From: Shewanella gelidimarina
GTDB taxonomy: Bacteria > Pseudomonadota > Gammaproteobacteria > Enterobacterales > Shewanellaceae
NCBI RefSeq assembly: GCF_023283945.1
Contig: NZ_JAKIKW010000002.1
Span: forward strand, 62,001 to 126,000
Length of the DNA: 64,000 bases
Direction: 5' to 3'
Part shown: in pieces, positions 24,849 to 34,787 of the stretch
How positions within the stretch are numbered: position 1 is the stretch's first letter
How the letters are laid out: every line of letters starts with the position of its first letter
Notes under the pieces: model-generated
Told to the model about the DNA's origin: nothing
The model's database searches: none
What the model saw: only the letters and a program-made list of their open reading frames with translations
Made by a program: the position numbers and the translations under genes

Positions 24849-26579
24849 TTAAGCTTGCTTTTGGATCACTGCGATTAGCTTTTTAAGCTGCAACCGTTCT
24901 TCTTTCGTGTGGTTCTGTTTTAAACTCAGCTGTTGATAACGTTGCTCAATATACTGGTTATTTAGCCACACGAGTGTTTCTTTTAACTCTCGGAGCAAGT
25001 TTTCGTCCGCCACTTGATGGTCCCATTGGGTCAGTTTTTTTAGGGTACTGAATTTATCATCGCCCCTGAACTGTTCAAGTAGTTGTGCGCTGCTCATTAC
25101 TTTGCCGCGAGTTAAATCTAATACAAGGGTCAGTAAGTCAATACCTGCCATCTGTATATGTTTTAGCGCTGGTTGCTGAGGCAATTTCTCACCTAAGCGT
25201 GGATGTTGTACCAACAATGCAATGGCTAATCGCATTGGGGTGCCACGTCCTTTCAACGCTTTGTGTTGTTTAGGTTTATCGGCCGACTTAGTCGAAAAGT
25301 TAAATTTTCGTTTAAGCTCGTCAGCACCGTTCATTCTTAGCTTGTGTGCTAAATCTTCAAGCAATAGACTTTGTAATACTGTGTCTTGCACTTTTTCGAT
25401 CAGTTTAATGGCATTTTTTGCCAATACACTTTTGTCTTCTTTGCCAAATTTTTTCGCCAAATTATCAAATAGAAACTCTGGCAGTGCCATGGCGTGGCCA
25501 ATACTTTCTTCGAACTTCTCTTTACCAATCTGCCTGACGAGAGTGTCAGGATCTTCGCCTTCAGGCAGGAACATGAAGCGAACCTGATTACCAGGCTTTA
25601 ACAGTGGTAAAGCGGTTTCAAGTGCACGCCAAGCGGCTTCTTTACCTGCTTTATCGCCGTCGTAACAACAGATAACTTCTTTTGCGCTACGCAGCAACAA
25701 CTGAAATTGTTCTGCGGTGGTCGAGGTGCCTAATGAGGCTACTGCATAATCAACGTCAAATTGCGCAAGTGCTACGACGTCCATATAGCCTTCAACAATT
25801 AATACTTGTTGCGGGTCTCGATGGCGTTGCTTCAGTTCATACAATCCATAGAGCTCATTGCCCTTATGAAATATGGGCGTTTCTGGAGAATTCAAGTACT
25901 TTGGCGTACCTTCTCCTAAAACACGGCCACCAAAGCCAATGACTCGTCCACGTCTATCCCTGATTGGGAACATTAATCGGTCGCGGAATCGGTCATATCG
26001 CTTACCACTGTCATTTTCAATGACCATACCCGCAGTAAGCAGTTTGTTCTGTGAATCTTGATTCTGACGATAGCGGCTTAACAGACCATCCCAACCATCT
26101 GGGGCAAAGCCAATGTTAAAGTGTTCTACTACGTCTTTTGAAAGCCCTCGATGTGATAAATAATCAAGCACTTTTTGTTTGTCATTGTGTTGTCTTAGCT
26201 GACTTTGGAAGAATAAACTCGACTCCTCCATCAGTTGGTATAAATCACGACTTAACTCTTGATCGCGAGGCTTACCAGTACCTTGTTCCTGTGGAACTTC
26301 AAGTCCTAACTGTCCGGCGAGTTCTTCAATTGCATCCACGAAGTCGAGTCGGTCATATTCCATGACAAAATCAATAACATTTCCGTGTGCGCCGCAGCCA
26401 AAACAATGATAAAACTGCTTGTCTCTGCTAACGGTGAAAGAGGGAGATTTTTCGCTATGAAAAGGACAACAGGCAGAGTGATTTTTACCCGCCTTTTTTA
26501 GGGGTACTTTAGGGTCTATTAAGTCGACAATGTCGATGCGAGCTACTAGCTCATTGATAAAATCACGAGGTATCGCCAT
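24849..26579 (-). CDS. dnaG: DNA primase DnaG
   Basis: A 576-residue primase. The N-terminal zinc-binding domain has the CHC2 pattern (CCPFHSEKSPSF at ~38-49 and HCFGCG at ~59-64). The TOPRIM domain has VEGYMDVVALAQF at ~265 and the DGDKAGKEAA segment at ~308. The C-terminal ~140 residues are the helicase-binding domain, diverged as usual. It makes RNA primers for chromosome replication with DnaB. It lies between yqeY and rpoD in the same direction. Confidence 0.98.
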   Translation of the reverse strand: MAIPRDFINELVARIDIVDLIDPKVPLKKAGKNHSACCPFHSEKSPSFTVSRDKQFYHCFGCGAHGNVIDFVMEYDRLDFVDAIEELAGQLGLEVPQEQGTGKPRDQELSRDLYQLMEESSLFFQSQLRQHNDKQKVLDYLSHRGLSKDVVEHFNIGFAPDGWDGLLSRYRQNQDSQNKLLTAGMVIENDSGKRYDRFRDRLMFPIRDRRGRVIGFGGRVLGEGTPKYLNSPETPIFHKGNELYGLYELKQRHRDPQQVLIVEGYMDVVALAQFDVDYAVASLGTSTTAEQFQLLLRSAKEVICCYDGDKAGKEAAWRALETALPLLKPGNQVRFMFLPEGEDPDTLVRQIGKEKFEESIGHAMALPEFLFDNLAKKFGKEDKSVLAKNAIKLIEKVQDTVLQSLLLEDLAHKLRMNGADELKRKFNFSTKSADKPKQHKALKGRGTPMRLAIALLVQHPRLGEKLPQQPALKHIQMAGIDLLTLVLDLTRGKVMSSAQLLEQFRGDDKFSTLKKLTQWDHQVADENLLRELKETLVWLNNQYIEQRYQQLSLKQNHTKEERLQLKKLIAVIQKQA

Positions 26580-26642
26580 TAGTATTGTTAAATGCCGCCT
26601 TTAATTTCGTGAAGTTTAAATAGAGAAAATCGAAAACAAACA

Positions 26643-26664
26643 AGCCGCGCAAAAGCACGGCTCA
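26643..26664 (-). terminator. Hairpin downstream of yqeY
   Basis: AGCCGTGC-TTTT-GCGCGGCT on the minus strand, followed by a T-rich stretch. It lies between yqeY and dnaG and could partially terminate or process the operon transcript. Confidence 0.6.
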
Positions 26665-26683
26665 TTCATCACTAAAACTAAAA

Positions 26684-27127
26684 CTACTTGAGTTTTGCAC
26701 GGATCATAGCGCCAATTGCCGCCATGTCTGCTCTACCCATTACTTTTGGTTTTAGCGATCCCATTACTTTACCCATGTCCGCCATGGAGGATGCGCCCAT
26801 CTCTAAGATGCTAGCATCAACTAACGCAAGAATTTCCTCTTCAGTAAGAGGCTGAGGCAAGAAGTGTTCAAGTACTTGAATTTCTTCTGCTTCTTTTTGC
26901 GCTAATTCGTCACGGCCTGCTGCTGTATATTGAGCAATAGAATCGCGACGCTGTTTTACCATTTTGGTTAAGACCGCTATAGCTTGGTCGTCATCCAAAG
27001 ATTCGCGGGTATCCACTTCAATTTGTTTGACGGCGGCTAGTGCCATACGAATAGTCCCCAAGCGTACCTTTTCTTTGGCACGCATGGCGTCTTTCATCTG
27101 CTCTTTTAGCTGATCGATTAGGCTCAT
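26684..27127 (-). CDS. yqeY: GatB/YqeY domain protein
   Basis: A 147-residue YqeY protein. I start at ATG 27127 (MSLIDQLKEQMKDAMRAK), eight bases after rpsU; the longer frame runs through rpsU and is spurious. It is helical throughout, with the conserved GTIRMALAAVKQIEVD and EAEEIQVLEHFLPQPLT segments. The domain resembles the tail of GatB, the tRNA amidotransferase subunit that contacts tRNA; its own role is not firmly known. Its position between rpsU and dnaG is typical for Shewanella and Vibrio. Confidence 0.93.
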   Translation of the reverse strand: MSLIDQLKEQMKDAMRAKEKVRLGTIRMALAAVKQIEVDTRESLDDDQAIAVLTKMVKQRRDSIAQYTAAGRDELAQKEAEEIQVLEHFLPQPLTEEEILALVDASILEMGASSMADMGKVMGSLKPKVMGRADMAAIGAMIRAKLK

Positions 27128-27134
27128 AATGAGA

Positions 27135-27350
27135 TTAATATAAACGTACGCGACGTGCGTTTTCGCGAGAAAGCTTCTTAGCAAGACGCTTGATAGCAGC
27201 GGCTTTAGCACGTTTACGTGCAGTCGTTGGCTTCTCGTAGAACTCACGAGCACGAACGTCAGCTAAGATACCAGCTTTTTCACAAGAGCGCTTGAAACGA
27301 CGAAGAGCTACGTCGAATGGTTCGTTTTCACGTACTTTAATAATTGGCAT
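27135..27350 (-). CDS. rpsU: 30S ribosomal protein S21
   Basis: A 71-residue basic protein, family length, starting [20 protein letters not shown] and ending RRVRLY. An AAGGGGTG ribosome site precedes the ATG. S21 sits at the anti-Shine-Dalgarno end of 16S rRNA. First gene of the rpsU-yqeY-dnaG-rpoD operon and divergent from tsaD. Confidence 0.98.
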   Translation of the reverse strand: MPIIKVRENEPFDVALRRFKRSCEKAGILADVRAREFYEKPTTARKRAKAAAIKRLAKKLSRENARRVRLY

Positions 27351-27578
27351 TAGCCATCACCCCTTAGGTGTCGGTTGCATTGAGACAATTACTTGACTCA
27401 GATAATTTAAAAATGGTGCGGAATTCTATAACGACTAGGCACCTTTTGTAAACCCCTTATAACGATCGGGATTATGTCTATTTGGTAATAATGCGCTTAG
27501 AACGCTATCGGACTCTGGAGTAATTAAAGCACAGCAGGTAGAATTGGCGGTAATTATATGAAGTAAAGATGAGAGATA

Positions 27579-28595
27579 ATGCGGGTTTTAGGAATAGAGA
27601 CATCTTGTGATGAAACAGGAATAGCAGTTTATGATGATAAAAAAGGGCTACTTTCACATGCCCTTTATAGTCAGGTAAAGTTGCATGCGGACTACGGTGG
27701 CGTAGTGCCTGAGTTGGCGTCTCGGGACCATGTTCGTAAAATCGTCCCCTTAATTCGTCAAGCGTTGGCTGATGCCGATATGACAATTGAAGATCTCGAT
27801 GGTATCGCTTATACCAAGGGCCCAGGGCTTATTGGCGCGTTGCTGGTAGGTGCATGTGTTGGTCGTGCATTAGCTTTCTCATGGGATAAACCTGCTATTG
27901 GGGTGCATCACATGGAGGGACACCTATTAGCGCCAATGTTAGAAGATGACGTGCCGGCGTTCCCATTCCTGGCATTGTTGGTGTCTGGTGGGCACTCTAT
28001 GTTAGTGGGTGTTGAAGGCATTGGTCGCTACGAGGTACTGGGTGAGTCGGTTGATGACGCAGCAGGTGAAGCATTCGACAAAACCGCCAAATTGTTGGGA
28101 CTCGATTACCCCGGCGGACCTAGATTAGCGAAACTTGCGGCCAAAGGTATTGAAAAAAGTTATCGCTTCCCAAGGCCTATGACAGATAAACCAGGGCTTA
28201 ACTTTAGTTTTTCAGGTCTTAAAACATTTGCAGCCAATACGATAGCTGCAGAGCCAAAAGATGACCAAACACGCGCTAATATCGCTTGTGCCTTTGAAGA
28301 AGCGGTGGTCGACACGCTAGCAATTAAATGTAAGCGTGCATTAAAGCAAACGGGTTATGAACGTTTAGTGATTGCGGGCGGTGTCAGCGCTAATACGCGC
28401 TTGCGTGCTTCATTGGCCGAGATGATGAAAAATCTCGGCGGCAAGGTGTATTACCCTCGTGATGAGTTTTGTACCGATAACGGCGCGATGATAGCTTATG
28501 CGGGCTTACAGCGTTTAAAGGCGGGCCAAACTGATGATTTAAGCGTTAAAGGCCAACCAAGGTGGCCTTTAGATACGTTAGCACCGGTCGATTAG
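27579..28595 (+). CDS. tsaD: tRNA threonylcarbamoyladenosine synthase subunit TsaD
   Basis: A 338-residue Kae1/TsaD protein of normal length. Signatures: [10 protein letters not shown] at 5-14, the metal-binding [10 protein letters not shown] at ~110-119, SGGHSMLV at ~135, and [10 protein letters not shown] at ~267. With TsaB, TsaC and TsaE it installs t6A37 in ANN-decoding tRNAs, which include the tRNA-Ile2 in this window. Divergent from rpsU; a hairpin terminator follows. Confidence 0.98.
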   Translation: MRVLGIETSCDETGIAVYDDKKGLLSHALYSQVKLHADYGGVVPELASRDHVRKIVPLIRQALADADMTIEDLDGIAYTKGPGLIGALLVGACVGRALAFSWDKPAIGVHHMEGHLLAPMLEDDVPAFPFLALLVSGGHSMLVGVEGIGRYEVLGESVDDAAGEAFDKTAKLLGLDYPGGPRLAKLAAKGIEKSYRFPRPMTDKPGLNFSFSGLKTFAANTIAAEPKDDQTRANIACAFEEAVVDTLAIKCKRALKQTGYERLVIAGGVSANTRLRASLAEMMKNLGGKVYYPRDEFCTDNGAMIAYAGLQRLKAGQTDDLSVKGQPRWPLDTLAPVD

Positions 28596-28617
28596 TACTG
28601 AATCGTTAATCATGATG

Positions 28618-28642
28618 ACGGCGCTTTTAAGCGCCGTTTTTT
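28618..28642 (+). terminator. Terminator of tsaD
   Basis: ACGGCGCTT pairs with AAGCGCCGT, followed by T residues. Confidence 0.85.
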
Positions 28643-28689
28643 ATGGCGCAGTTTCGAGTATGAGCTTGGACATTTATGAGGATACTTAT

Positions 28690-29301
28690 CTAAGAGGTTT
28701 TATTACGACGCTTTCGCGACAGCTTAGCCTCTTCGCCCTTTAGTAAGCGCCTAATATTATCGCGATGACGAATGACAATCAGGGTTGATAGCATCGCAAC
28801 CGGAATGGTAAACCTATCGTCAATCCACCATGTGAACACAGGCGCGAGCAATGCTGTGCAGATGGCTGCCAAAGATGAGTAGCGGGTGATTAGGACTATA
28901 GCGGCCCAAGTTAGCATTAAAAACAGTGCTAGATAATGACCAATGGGCGCCATTGCGCCAAATGCGGTCGCAACGCCTTTGCCGCCTTTAAAGCCAAAAA
29001 AGATGGGGAAAATATGGCCTAAGCAAGCAGCAATGGCGATAAGCCCAAGCGCTATGGGATCCACACCTAATCTAAAAGCGAGATATGCTGGAGCAGCGCC
29101 TTTAAGCATATCGAAAAAAAGTACCAGTACTGCGGAACTCGCGCCGCCGATACGCAATACATTGGTCGCCCCAGGATTACCTGAACCTACGGTTCTTGGG
29201 TCGGGGAGGCCGCGCATTTTACACACAAGTACAGCACTCGATATTGAGCCTGCCAAATAGGCGCCCACTATCATCATTATTGTTAGTGCAGTACTGGTCA
29301 A
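28690..29301 (-). CDS. plsY: Glycerol-3-phosphate acyltransferase PlsY
   Basis: A 203-residue polytopic inner membrane protein of family length. Conserved loops: [11 protein letters not shown] at ~40-50, [21 protein letters not shown] at ~95-115 (given in part) and a late HRDNIRRL. It transfers acyl from acyl-phosphate to glycerol-3-phosphate, the first step of phospholipid synthesis. Transcribed alone, toward tsaD. Confidence 0.95.
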   Translation of the reverse strand: MTSTALTIMMIVGAYLAGSISSAVLVCKMRGLPDPRTVGSGNPGATNVLRIGGASSAVLVLFFDMLKGAAPAYLAFRLGVDPIALGLIAIAACLGHIFPIFFGFKGGKGVATAFGAMAPIGHYLALFLMLTWAAIVLITRYSSLAAICTALLAPVFTWWIDDRFTIPVAMLSTLIVIRHRDNIRRLLKGEEAKLSRKRRNKTS

Positions 29302-29613
29302 ATTGGTTTCCTTATCCGTCTTAGGGTATTATCGCGCAACATAAAAAAATGCTCTTTAGACTCAGCTGACTGACTTGTAAATTAGCCAATGAATTGGAGC
29401 ACAAAAAACAGCTTTTACAGCTTTCTTAGCTACCTTGCATATAGAGCCGCTGTTTTTTATAAATTCTTTATTTACGAGGAATTATCCTACTTGGATTTTC
29501 TCTCGTTCGAAAGAGCCAAAGAGTAATATCTTAGCTTTGCGACGGATTATATCCTTTTTGTTCGCTTTAGCTAATCAGACCTCAATGGTAAAGATTAAGG
29601 TTTTGGAGAAATC
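29302..29613. other. Intergenic region between plsY and folB
   Basis: About 310 bases holding the divergent promoters of plsY and folB. No further gene or clear structure seen. Confidence 0.4.
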
Positions 29614-29967
29614 ATGGATAAAGTACTGATCAGAGAACTTAAAATAGAAACCGTCATTGGGGTCTATGAATGGGAAAAGCAGATCCATCAAACCTTGTTA
29701 CTGGATTTAGATATGGCTTGGGATAATCGCTTAGCCGCCGCGAGTGACGATTATGAAAATGCTTTGTGCTACGAAACCGTGTCGAATCGACTCACGGCGC
29801 TGATCACGGAAAAGCCAATCGAGCTGATTGAGACGGTTGCTGAGCGAGTCGCACATTGTGTGATGGTGGAATTTAACGTGCCTTGGGTGAAAGTCAAAGT
29901 AATGAAGCCTGGCGCTGTACCTACTGCGGCAGCGGTAGGCGTCGAGATTGAACGAGGTCATGCATAA
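29614..29967 (+). CDS. folB: Dihydroneopterin aldolase FolB
   Basis: A 117-residue protein, family length, with a GGAG ribosome site. It has the conserved start IRELKIETVIGVYEWEK and the KPGAVPTAAAVGVEIER region near the end. It cleaves dihydroneopterin to 6-hydroxymethyldihydropterin in folate synthesis. folK begins immediately after its stop, so the two sequential pathway enzymes form one unit. Confidence 0.95.
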   Translation: MDKVLIRELKIETVIGVYEWEKQIHQTLLLDLDMAWDNRLAAASDDYENALCYETVSNRLTALITEKPIELIETVAERVAHCVMVEFNVPWVKVKVMKPGAVPTAAAVGVEIERGHA

Positions 29968-30459
29968 ATGGCTAAAATTTATATAAGTTTAGGCAGTAAC
30001 ATTGAACCTATTCGTCACCTTAAGGCGGCTTTAATTGATTTGGATTACCATTTCGATGAACTGCAGCTTTCGTCGGTTTTTGAAAGTGAAGCGGTAGGTT
30101 TTGACGGCACCAATTTTTTAAATATGGTCGTTGCTGCTGAAACAGCAATGCCAATAGAGACCGTTGTCGCGACGTTTAAAAAGATTGAACAAGACCATGG
30201 TCGGGTGAAAGGCGCCAAGAAGTTTGCAGCGAGAACATTAGATCTCGACTTGCTGCTTTATGATGACGTGGTTTGTCAGGCGCCAATAGAGCTGCCACGT
30301 GCTGAGATTTTATACAACGCATTTGTACTTTGGCCGTTGGCTGAAATTGCGCCGCAGTTAACTCATCCGGTTACCCATGAGCCATATCAAATCCTTTGGG
30401 ATGAATATGAGAAGACTCAACAACATTTATGGCCGATTGAATTCGACTGGTCAGTATAA
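29968..30459 (+). CDS. folK: HPPK, 6-hydroxymethyldihydropterin pyrophosphokinase FolK
   Basis: A 163-residue protein starting directly at the folB stop. It has YISLGSNIEP at 4-13, the FKKIEQDHGR block at ~70-79, and the signature ARTLDLDLLLYDD at ~87-99, where the DLD aspartates bind magnesium-ATP. It uses the FolB product. Confidence 0.96.
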   Translation: MAKIYISLGSNIEPIRHLKAALIDLDYHFDELQLSSVFESEAVGFDGTNFLNMVVAAETAMPIETVVATFKKIEQDHGRVKGAKKFAARTLDLDLLLYDDVVCQAPIELPRAEILYNAFVLWPLAEIAPQLTHPVTHEPYQILWDEYEKTQQHLWPIEFDWSV

Positions 30460-30483
30460 AAAGCTTTTTAATATAGGATAGTT

Positions 30484-31284
30484 ATGGACACTTTTCAGGT
30501 GATTATATTGGCGCTGATCCAGGGCCTCACCGAGTTTTTACCCATTTCCAGCTCAGCACATCTTATCTTGCCTGCTCAATTGTTGAATTGGGAAGATCAA
30601 GGGTTGTCGTTTGATGTGGCAGTTAATACCGGCTCATTGTTGGCTGTGGTGATGTATTTTCGTAAAGAGCTGCTCTCGATGTTTAAAGCGTGGATAGGCA
30701 GCATGGTCAGCGGCAAGCAAACGGAAGAAAGTAAGCTATCTTGGTGGATTATACTGGCGACGATCCCTGCGGTGATTGTTGGCTTTACGGCAAAAGACTT
30801 TATTGCAACTCATCTTCGTAATATTGAAGTGATTGCTGCAACCACCATTATCTTTGGTTTACTGCTTTGGTGGGCAGACAGAATGCAGCGTCAAGGTTTT
30901 ACTGAGTTTCAAGTCGGTTGGAAAAAAGCACTGGTGATTGGTATTGCGCAGGCAATGGCGCTTATTCCAGGGACATCCCGCTCTGGTGCCACCATTACGG
31001 CAGCGTTAATGCTTGGCTTAAGTCGTGAAGCCGCGGCGCGATTTTCCTTTTTAATGTCGGTGCCAGTCAGTTTAGGTGCGGCGATATTAGTGACTAAAGA
31101 TCTCCTATCCAGTGGTCAAGCTATCGACTATCAAGCGTTAGGTTTAGGCATTATTGTGTCATTTGCTGCAGCCTATGTTTGTATTCACTATTTCTTGAAA
31201 ATTATCAGCAAAATGGGCATGACTCCGTTTGTTATTTATCGCCTAGTTCTAGGGGCGGTGTTGTGTGGCTTTATCTTCTTTTAA
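30484..31284 (+). CDS. uppP: Undecaprenyl-diphosphatase UppP (BacA)
   Basis: A 266-residue polytopic membrane protein. It has the BacA motifs [16 protein letters not shown] at ~14-29 and [11 protein letters not shown] at ~161-171, which hold the catalytic Glu, Ser and Arg residues. It recycles undecaprenyl pyrophosphate for peptidoglycan and other surface polymers. It lies downstream of folBK in the same direction. Confidence 0.96.
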   Translation: MDTFQVIILALIQGLTEFLPISSSAHLILPAQLLNWEDQGLSFDVAVNTGSLLAVVMYFRKELLSMFKAWIGSMVSGKQTEESKLSWWIILATIPAVIVGFTAKDFIATHLRNIEVIAATTIIFGLLLWWADRMQRQGFTEFQVGWKKALVIGIAQAMALIPGTSRSGATITAALMLGLSREAAARFSFLMSVPVSLGAAILVTKDLLSSGQAIDYQALGLGIIVSFAAAYVCIHYFLKIISKMGMTPFVIYRLVLGAVLCGFIFF

Positions 31285-31335
31285 AGCGACTTACACACAC
31301 TTTAATTACTTATTTATTTTAACAGCGAGCGTGTC

Positions 31336-32169
31336 ATGAACAGTATTTATCTTTGCCCAACTTGCCAATCACCACTAATGGTGCACGAAGAGTCAAAAGG
31401 CATGCATTGTGAAAACAAGCACCACTTTGACAAGAATGAACAGGGCTATTGGCTCTTTGGTCTAGTCAAAAAACCTAAAGTAGACTCACGAGCTGTAATG
31501 CGTGCTAAGCGTTATGTGCTTGAGTCCGGCATCTATGTGCCCCTAGCTGAGAAACTGGCTGAGATCATTGCTAACTTGCCTCAGTTTGCTGAAGGGGCGT
31601 CATTGTCGCAGTTAGATTATGATTGTGGAGAAGGTTACTTCTTAAGAACGGTTAAGGATATCTTAGCTGAGCAACAACCCGAAACCGCCTTGGAGCAAAC
31701 TGGGGTTTCTGAAGCTGAGAATGCTATTTTCGCAGCGGCTAAATCACAAAGTGGTCCGACTTATATTGTCTCAAACTTAAAACATCTACCAATCAAAGAT
31801 GACAGTTTTGACCTGATAACTTTAATCGATAAACCGCTTAAGGGAAAAGAGCTGACTCGAGTGCTTAAACAAGATGGTATTTTGTTGCAAGTGGCAGCTG
31901 GTCCTAGACACTTATGGCAAATTCGAGAGTTTATCTATCCAGAGCTTAGCGAAAAGTCGGTCAGTAATAATCTTCCGAAAGAGCTTGAATTACTGCAGAG
32001 CGAGCGTCTATCAATCAGTGTTAAGGTGTCTGGGGAGCAAGCGATCGCACTTCTTGACATGACGCCTTATGCTTGGCGAGCGAATGACAGTATGCGACAC
32101 CATATACAACACGCAAAGTTTGACTCACTAGAGATAGATTTTGTAATTAACTTGATGACTAGAAAATAG
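31336..32169 (+). CDS. rlmA: 23S rRNA guanine-N1 methyltransferase RlmA-type
   Basis: A 277-residue protein. The N-terminal zinc site has CPTCQSPL at 6-13 and a second Cys/His pair (HCENKHHFD). The methyltransferase SAM loop is YDCGEGYFL at ~96, variant of the usual D-x-G-x-G-x-Y. E. coli RlmA methylates G745 of 23S rRNA. Length and domain order match. It follows uppP with a 50-base gap. Confidence 0.85.
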   Translation: MNSIYLCPTCQSPLMVHEESKGMHCENKHHFDKNEQGYWLFGLVKKPKVDSRAVMRAKRYVLESGIYVPLAEKLAEIIANLPQFAEGASLSQLDYDCGEGYFLRTVKDILAEQQPETALEQTGVSEAENAIFAAAKSQSGPTYIVSNLKHLPIKDDSFDLITLIDKPLKGKELTRVLKQDGILLQVAAGPRHLWQIREFIYPELSEKSVSNNLPKELELLQSERLSISVKVSGEQAIALLDMTPYAWRANDSMRHHIQHAKFDSLEIDFVINLMTRK

Positions 32170-32222
32170 TCTTGGCTCAGGGTAACCTTTGCTTATTCAA
32201 CCCAATGGAATTATAAATACTG

Positions 32223-33119
32223 ATGATGCGTATATTGCTGTTGTTCATCTTAGCGACTTTACCGTTGTTTTCATTTGCTAATGTTTATCAAATCCCTCAA
32301 GGCGGCAGTCGTTTAGTCGGTGAATTACAAGAGCATGTGGTCCAAAAAGGCGACTACTTCCAAACCATCTCTAAACAGTACAACATTGGTATTTTGGAGT
32401 TAATGGAATCTAACCCCGGTGTAGACCCTTTCTTACCTACGCCAGGAAGCCGTTTGTTGATCCCAACGCAAATGTTGCTGCCAGATGTGCCTCATAAAGG
32501 GGTGGTGATTAATCTGGCCGAACTGAGGCTCTATTACTTTCCAAAAGGTGGCAAAGAGGTCCATGTATTCCCTGTCGGGATAGGAAGAGTGGGGCGAGAA
32601 ACACCAGAAATGGTGACAAAGATTAAATCTCGTATCCCTAATCCAAGTTGGACGCCGCCAGCAAGTATTCGAAAAGAGCATTTAGAGCAACGTGGCGAAG
32701 AGCTACCAAGAGTGGTACTCGCGGGGCCTGACAACCCGCTAGGCAAGTTTGCTATTCAACTATCCTATGGTGACGGTAGCTATCTTATTCACGGTACTAA
32801 TAAAGATTTTGGTATTGGGATGCGGGTGAGTGCGGGTTGTATTCGCCTAAACCCTGATGATATTGAATGGTTATTTGATAAAGTTAAGTACGGCGACTCT
32901 GTTACCGTCATTAATCAAGCTGTAAAAACCTCAGCCGAACCTGATGGACAACAATTAATTGAAGTTCACTCGCCATTGTCTGAGTCTGAAGGGCAAAGTA
33001 ATCGTGTGACTGAGATGAGTCGTGACGTCATCGAGTTTATTGGTCAAGATGTTGTCGATTACAGTAAAGCCAATGATGCTTTACTCAGTCAGCGTGGTAT
33101 TCCAACCAATATCCAGTAG
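32223..33119 (+). CDS. L,D-transpeptidase, YcfS/ErfK type
   Basis: A 298-residue periplasmic enzyme. Signal peptide ~1-19, LysM domain ~35-82 (HVVQKGDYFQTISKQYNIGI in part), then the YkuD catalytic domain ~92-235 with HGTNKDFGIGMRVSAGCIRL at ~192-211 (His and the catalytic Cys in SAGCIR). Members of this group attach Lpp to peptidoglycan through its C-terminal lysine. The lpp gene lies just beyond island 2 in the opposite direction. Before that insertion, the two genes would have been convergent neighbours, which supports Lpp as its substrate. Confidence 0.92.
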   Translation: MMRILLLFILATLPLFSFANVYQIPQGGSRLVGELQEHVVQKGDYFQTISKQYNIGILELMESNPGVDPFLPTPGSRLLIPTQMLLPDVPHKGVVINLAELRLYYFPKGGKEVHVFPVGIGRVGRETPEMVTKIKSRIPNPSWTPPASIRKEHLEQRGEELPRVVLAGPDNPLGKFAIQLSYGDGSYLIHGTNKDFGIGMRVSAGCIRLNPDDIEWLFDKVKYGDSVTVINQAVKTSAEPDGQQLIEVHSPLSESEGQSNRVTEMSRDVIEFIGQDVVDYSKANDALLSQRGIPTNIQ

Positions 33120-33249
33120 CTTTGAGCGAGTGTATTTGACCAACTTTATTAGGCGTCCATCTTGGGCGCTTTTTTATCGCTTAAAATCAGTGGCTAGTTT
33201 AATCGCGTTTGAACGTCGAGAGGGTGATGAGGTTAGTGCAGATAAATTT

Positions 33250-33283
33250 AAGGCTTGGTCAAGTTGCCTTGAAACCAAGCCTT
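33250..33283 (-). terminator. Displaced native terminator of lpp
   Basis: AAGGCTTGG (33250-33258) pairs with CCAAGCCTT (33275-33283). It sits beside the displaced lpp 3' end at the left island 2 boundary. A similar hairpin (50445-50505) now serves lpp on the island side. Confidence 0.65.
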
Positions 33284-33315
33284 GGGTACTAGCTTAATGA
33301 TTAAGCTAATGCCTA

Positions 33316-33338
33316 AACGTAATTACTTCTTGTAAGAA
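33316..33338 (-). other. Left att site of island 2 (displaced lpp 3' end)
   Basis: 23 bases identical to 50541-50563; contains the lpp stop and the last codons (TACAAGAAG on the minus strand) without the rest of the gene. Confidence 0.85.
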
Positions 33339-33466
33339 TTTCCAAAACAATGTTTATCTTTGTATTCTGTTGTTTGACATTTAATTTTCTAATCCATATT
33401 TTTCATCGGCTTACGAATAATCGCGTTCCTTATTGTTCACCTCTATTTCGCTATGTATACTCTGTT

Positions 33467-33488
33467 GCGTGTCACTATGTGTGTCACC
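33467..33488 (+). promoter_or_regulatory. Repeated GTGTCAC-type sites near the left end (candidate arm sites)
   Basis: TGTCACTATGTGTGTCAC at 33470-33487 is matched, with one change, at 50463-50480 by the opposite island end. Each contains two GTGTCAC-like heptamers in direct order. Position inside both ends suggests integrase arm-type binding sites. Confidence 0.5.
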
Positions 33489-33506
33489 GAAATGGGGTAA
33501 ATGCTA

Positions 33507-34787
33507 ATGGCAGAAAACAAGCTCACCGCAGCTAAAATCAATAAGCTTAGAAAAGAGGTAAAGGCAAAAGCGCAAACTTTTGCTGATGGTTTAGGGCTAA
33601 CCTTAAGAGTCACCCCATCAAGCAAAGATGAAGCAAGCGCACTGTGGTTATTTCGATATAGAGTTGGTGACCGAACGACAAGTCCAAAACAATTAGCGCT
33701 TGGTAAATATCCTGATTTAAGTATTGCGGAAGCTCGTAAGAAGCGCGACCGATGTCGCCAGTGGTTAGCCGAAGGCAAAGACCCTGCAATCGAGTTGAAG
33801 CTGGGGGAAGCCAAAACCCTAATGCCTATTAGCCTGTGGGATGCTGTGAATTATTGGATTGATAATTACGCTTTAGACGCACGAAAGAATGCACTGTTGA
33901 ATAAGCAGCAATTGGATAAGTGGCTCCCTATCGATGTAAAAAGCCTTCCTGTTAATCGACTAGAAAAGCATAATCTACTTCAAATCTTCCCCAAAGAGGC
34001 GGTCAAGAAATATCCTGTCGCAGCATATACGGTTCTGTCAAATCTCAAGCTAGTTTTAAAGTACTGTGCAAAAAGGGGGTATGTAAGAGCAAACAACGAG
34101 TTATTTGAAATTGACATCGATATCATTGGAGGTCAAAAAGCTCAAAGTCGCGATAGAACTCTCATTCGAGATGGCAATTGGCAAGAACTAATTGAACTCG
34201 TTAAATGGATTAAGTCTGAGCAATGTCTTCCTTACTACTGCAATCTTTTGAGGCTGCTCTATACGTTCGGTTGTAGAACCGGAGAGGCTCGATTATCGAA
34301 AATCAGTGAGTGGAATCTTGAATCTAGGCTTTGGACAGTGCCAAAAGATAACAGCAAAACAAAGTCTGAAATTAGACGCGCAATTCCAGATGTGCTGCTG
34401 CCTTGGATTACTTCATTGATTGAAGTCTCTGAGCTAAGTGGCAGTGAGTACATTTTAGGAGAATTGAAGAGCGATAAAGCTGTATCAGTGTGGGGCGGAT
34501 CACTCCATAAAAAACTAGGTCATCAACAAAGATGGTGTCTACATGATATTAGAAGAACGGTAGCAACAGGATTAGCTGACTTAGGTGTTATGCCCCATGT
34601 TATAGAGTCGCAGCTAGGTCATATGCTAAAAGGTGTAGCAGGTATCTATAATCGAAGTGATTATCTGCCAGAAAAGGACGCGGCGATGGTTTTATGGTTA
34701 AACAGGCTGGAGCTGCTAATAAATGACGACGATAATGTCAGTATTCTGCCAAGGGCTACAGACTTAACTAGAGTGAGGCAGAGCTAA
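33507..34787 (+). CDS. int: Tyrosine integrase of island 2
   Basis: A 426-residue P4-type integrase. ATG 33507 is chosen (GGGGTAA nine bases upstream); an ATG two codons earlier is possible. N-terminal DUF4102 domain at ~5-90 (ALWLFRYRVGDRTTSPKQLA in part). Catalytic residues: R in YTFGCRTGEARL (~255), HDIRRTVAT (~347), LGHMLKG (~371) and Y in GIYNRS (~381). It differs clearly from the island 1 integrase and uses a protein gene rather than a tRNA as target. Confidence 0.92.
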   Translation: MAENKLTAAKINKLRKEVKAKAQTFADGLGLTLRVTPSSKDEASALWLFRYRVGDRTTSPKQLALGKYPDLSIAEARKKRDRCRQWLAEGKDPAIELKLGEAKTLMPISLWDAVNYWIDNYALDARKNALLNKQQLDKWLPIDVKSLPVNRLEKHNLLQIFPKEAVKKYPVAAYTVLSNLKLVLKYCAKRGYVRANNELFEIDIDIIGGQKAQSRDRTLIRDGNWQELIELVKWIKSEQCLPYYCNLLRLLYTFGCRTGEARLSKISEWNLESRLWTVPKDNSKTKSEIRRAIPDVLLPWITSLIEVSELSGSEYILGELKSDKAVSVWGGSLHKKLGHQQRWCLHDIRRTVATGLADLGVMPHVIESQLGHMLKGVAGIYNRSDYLPEKDAAMVLWLNRLELLINDDDNVSILPRATDLTRVRQS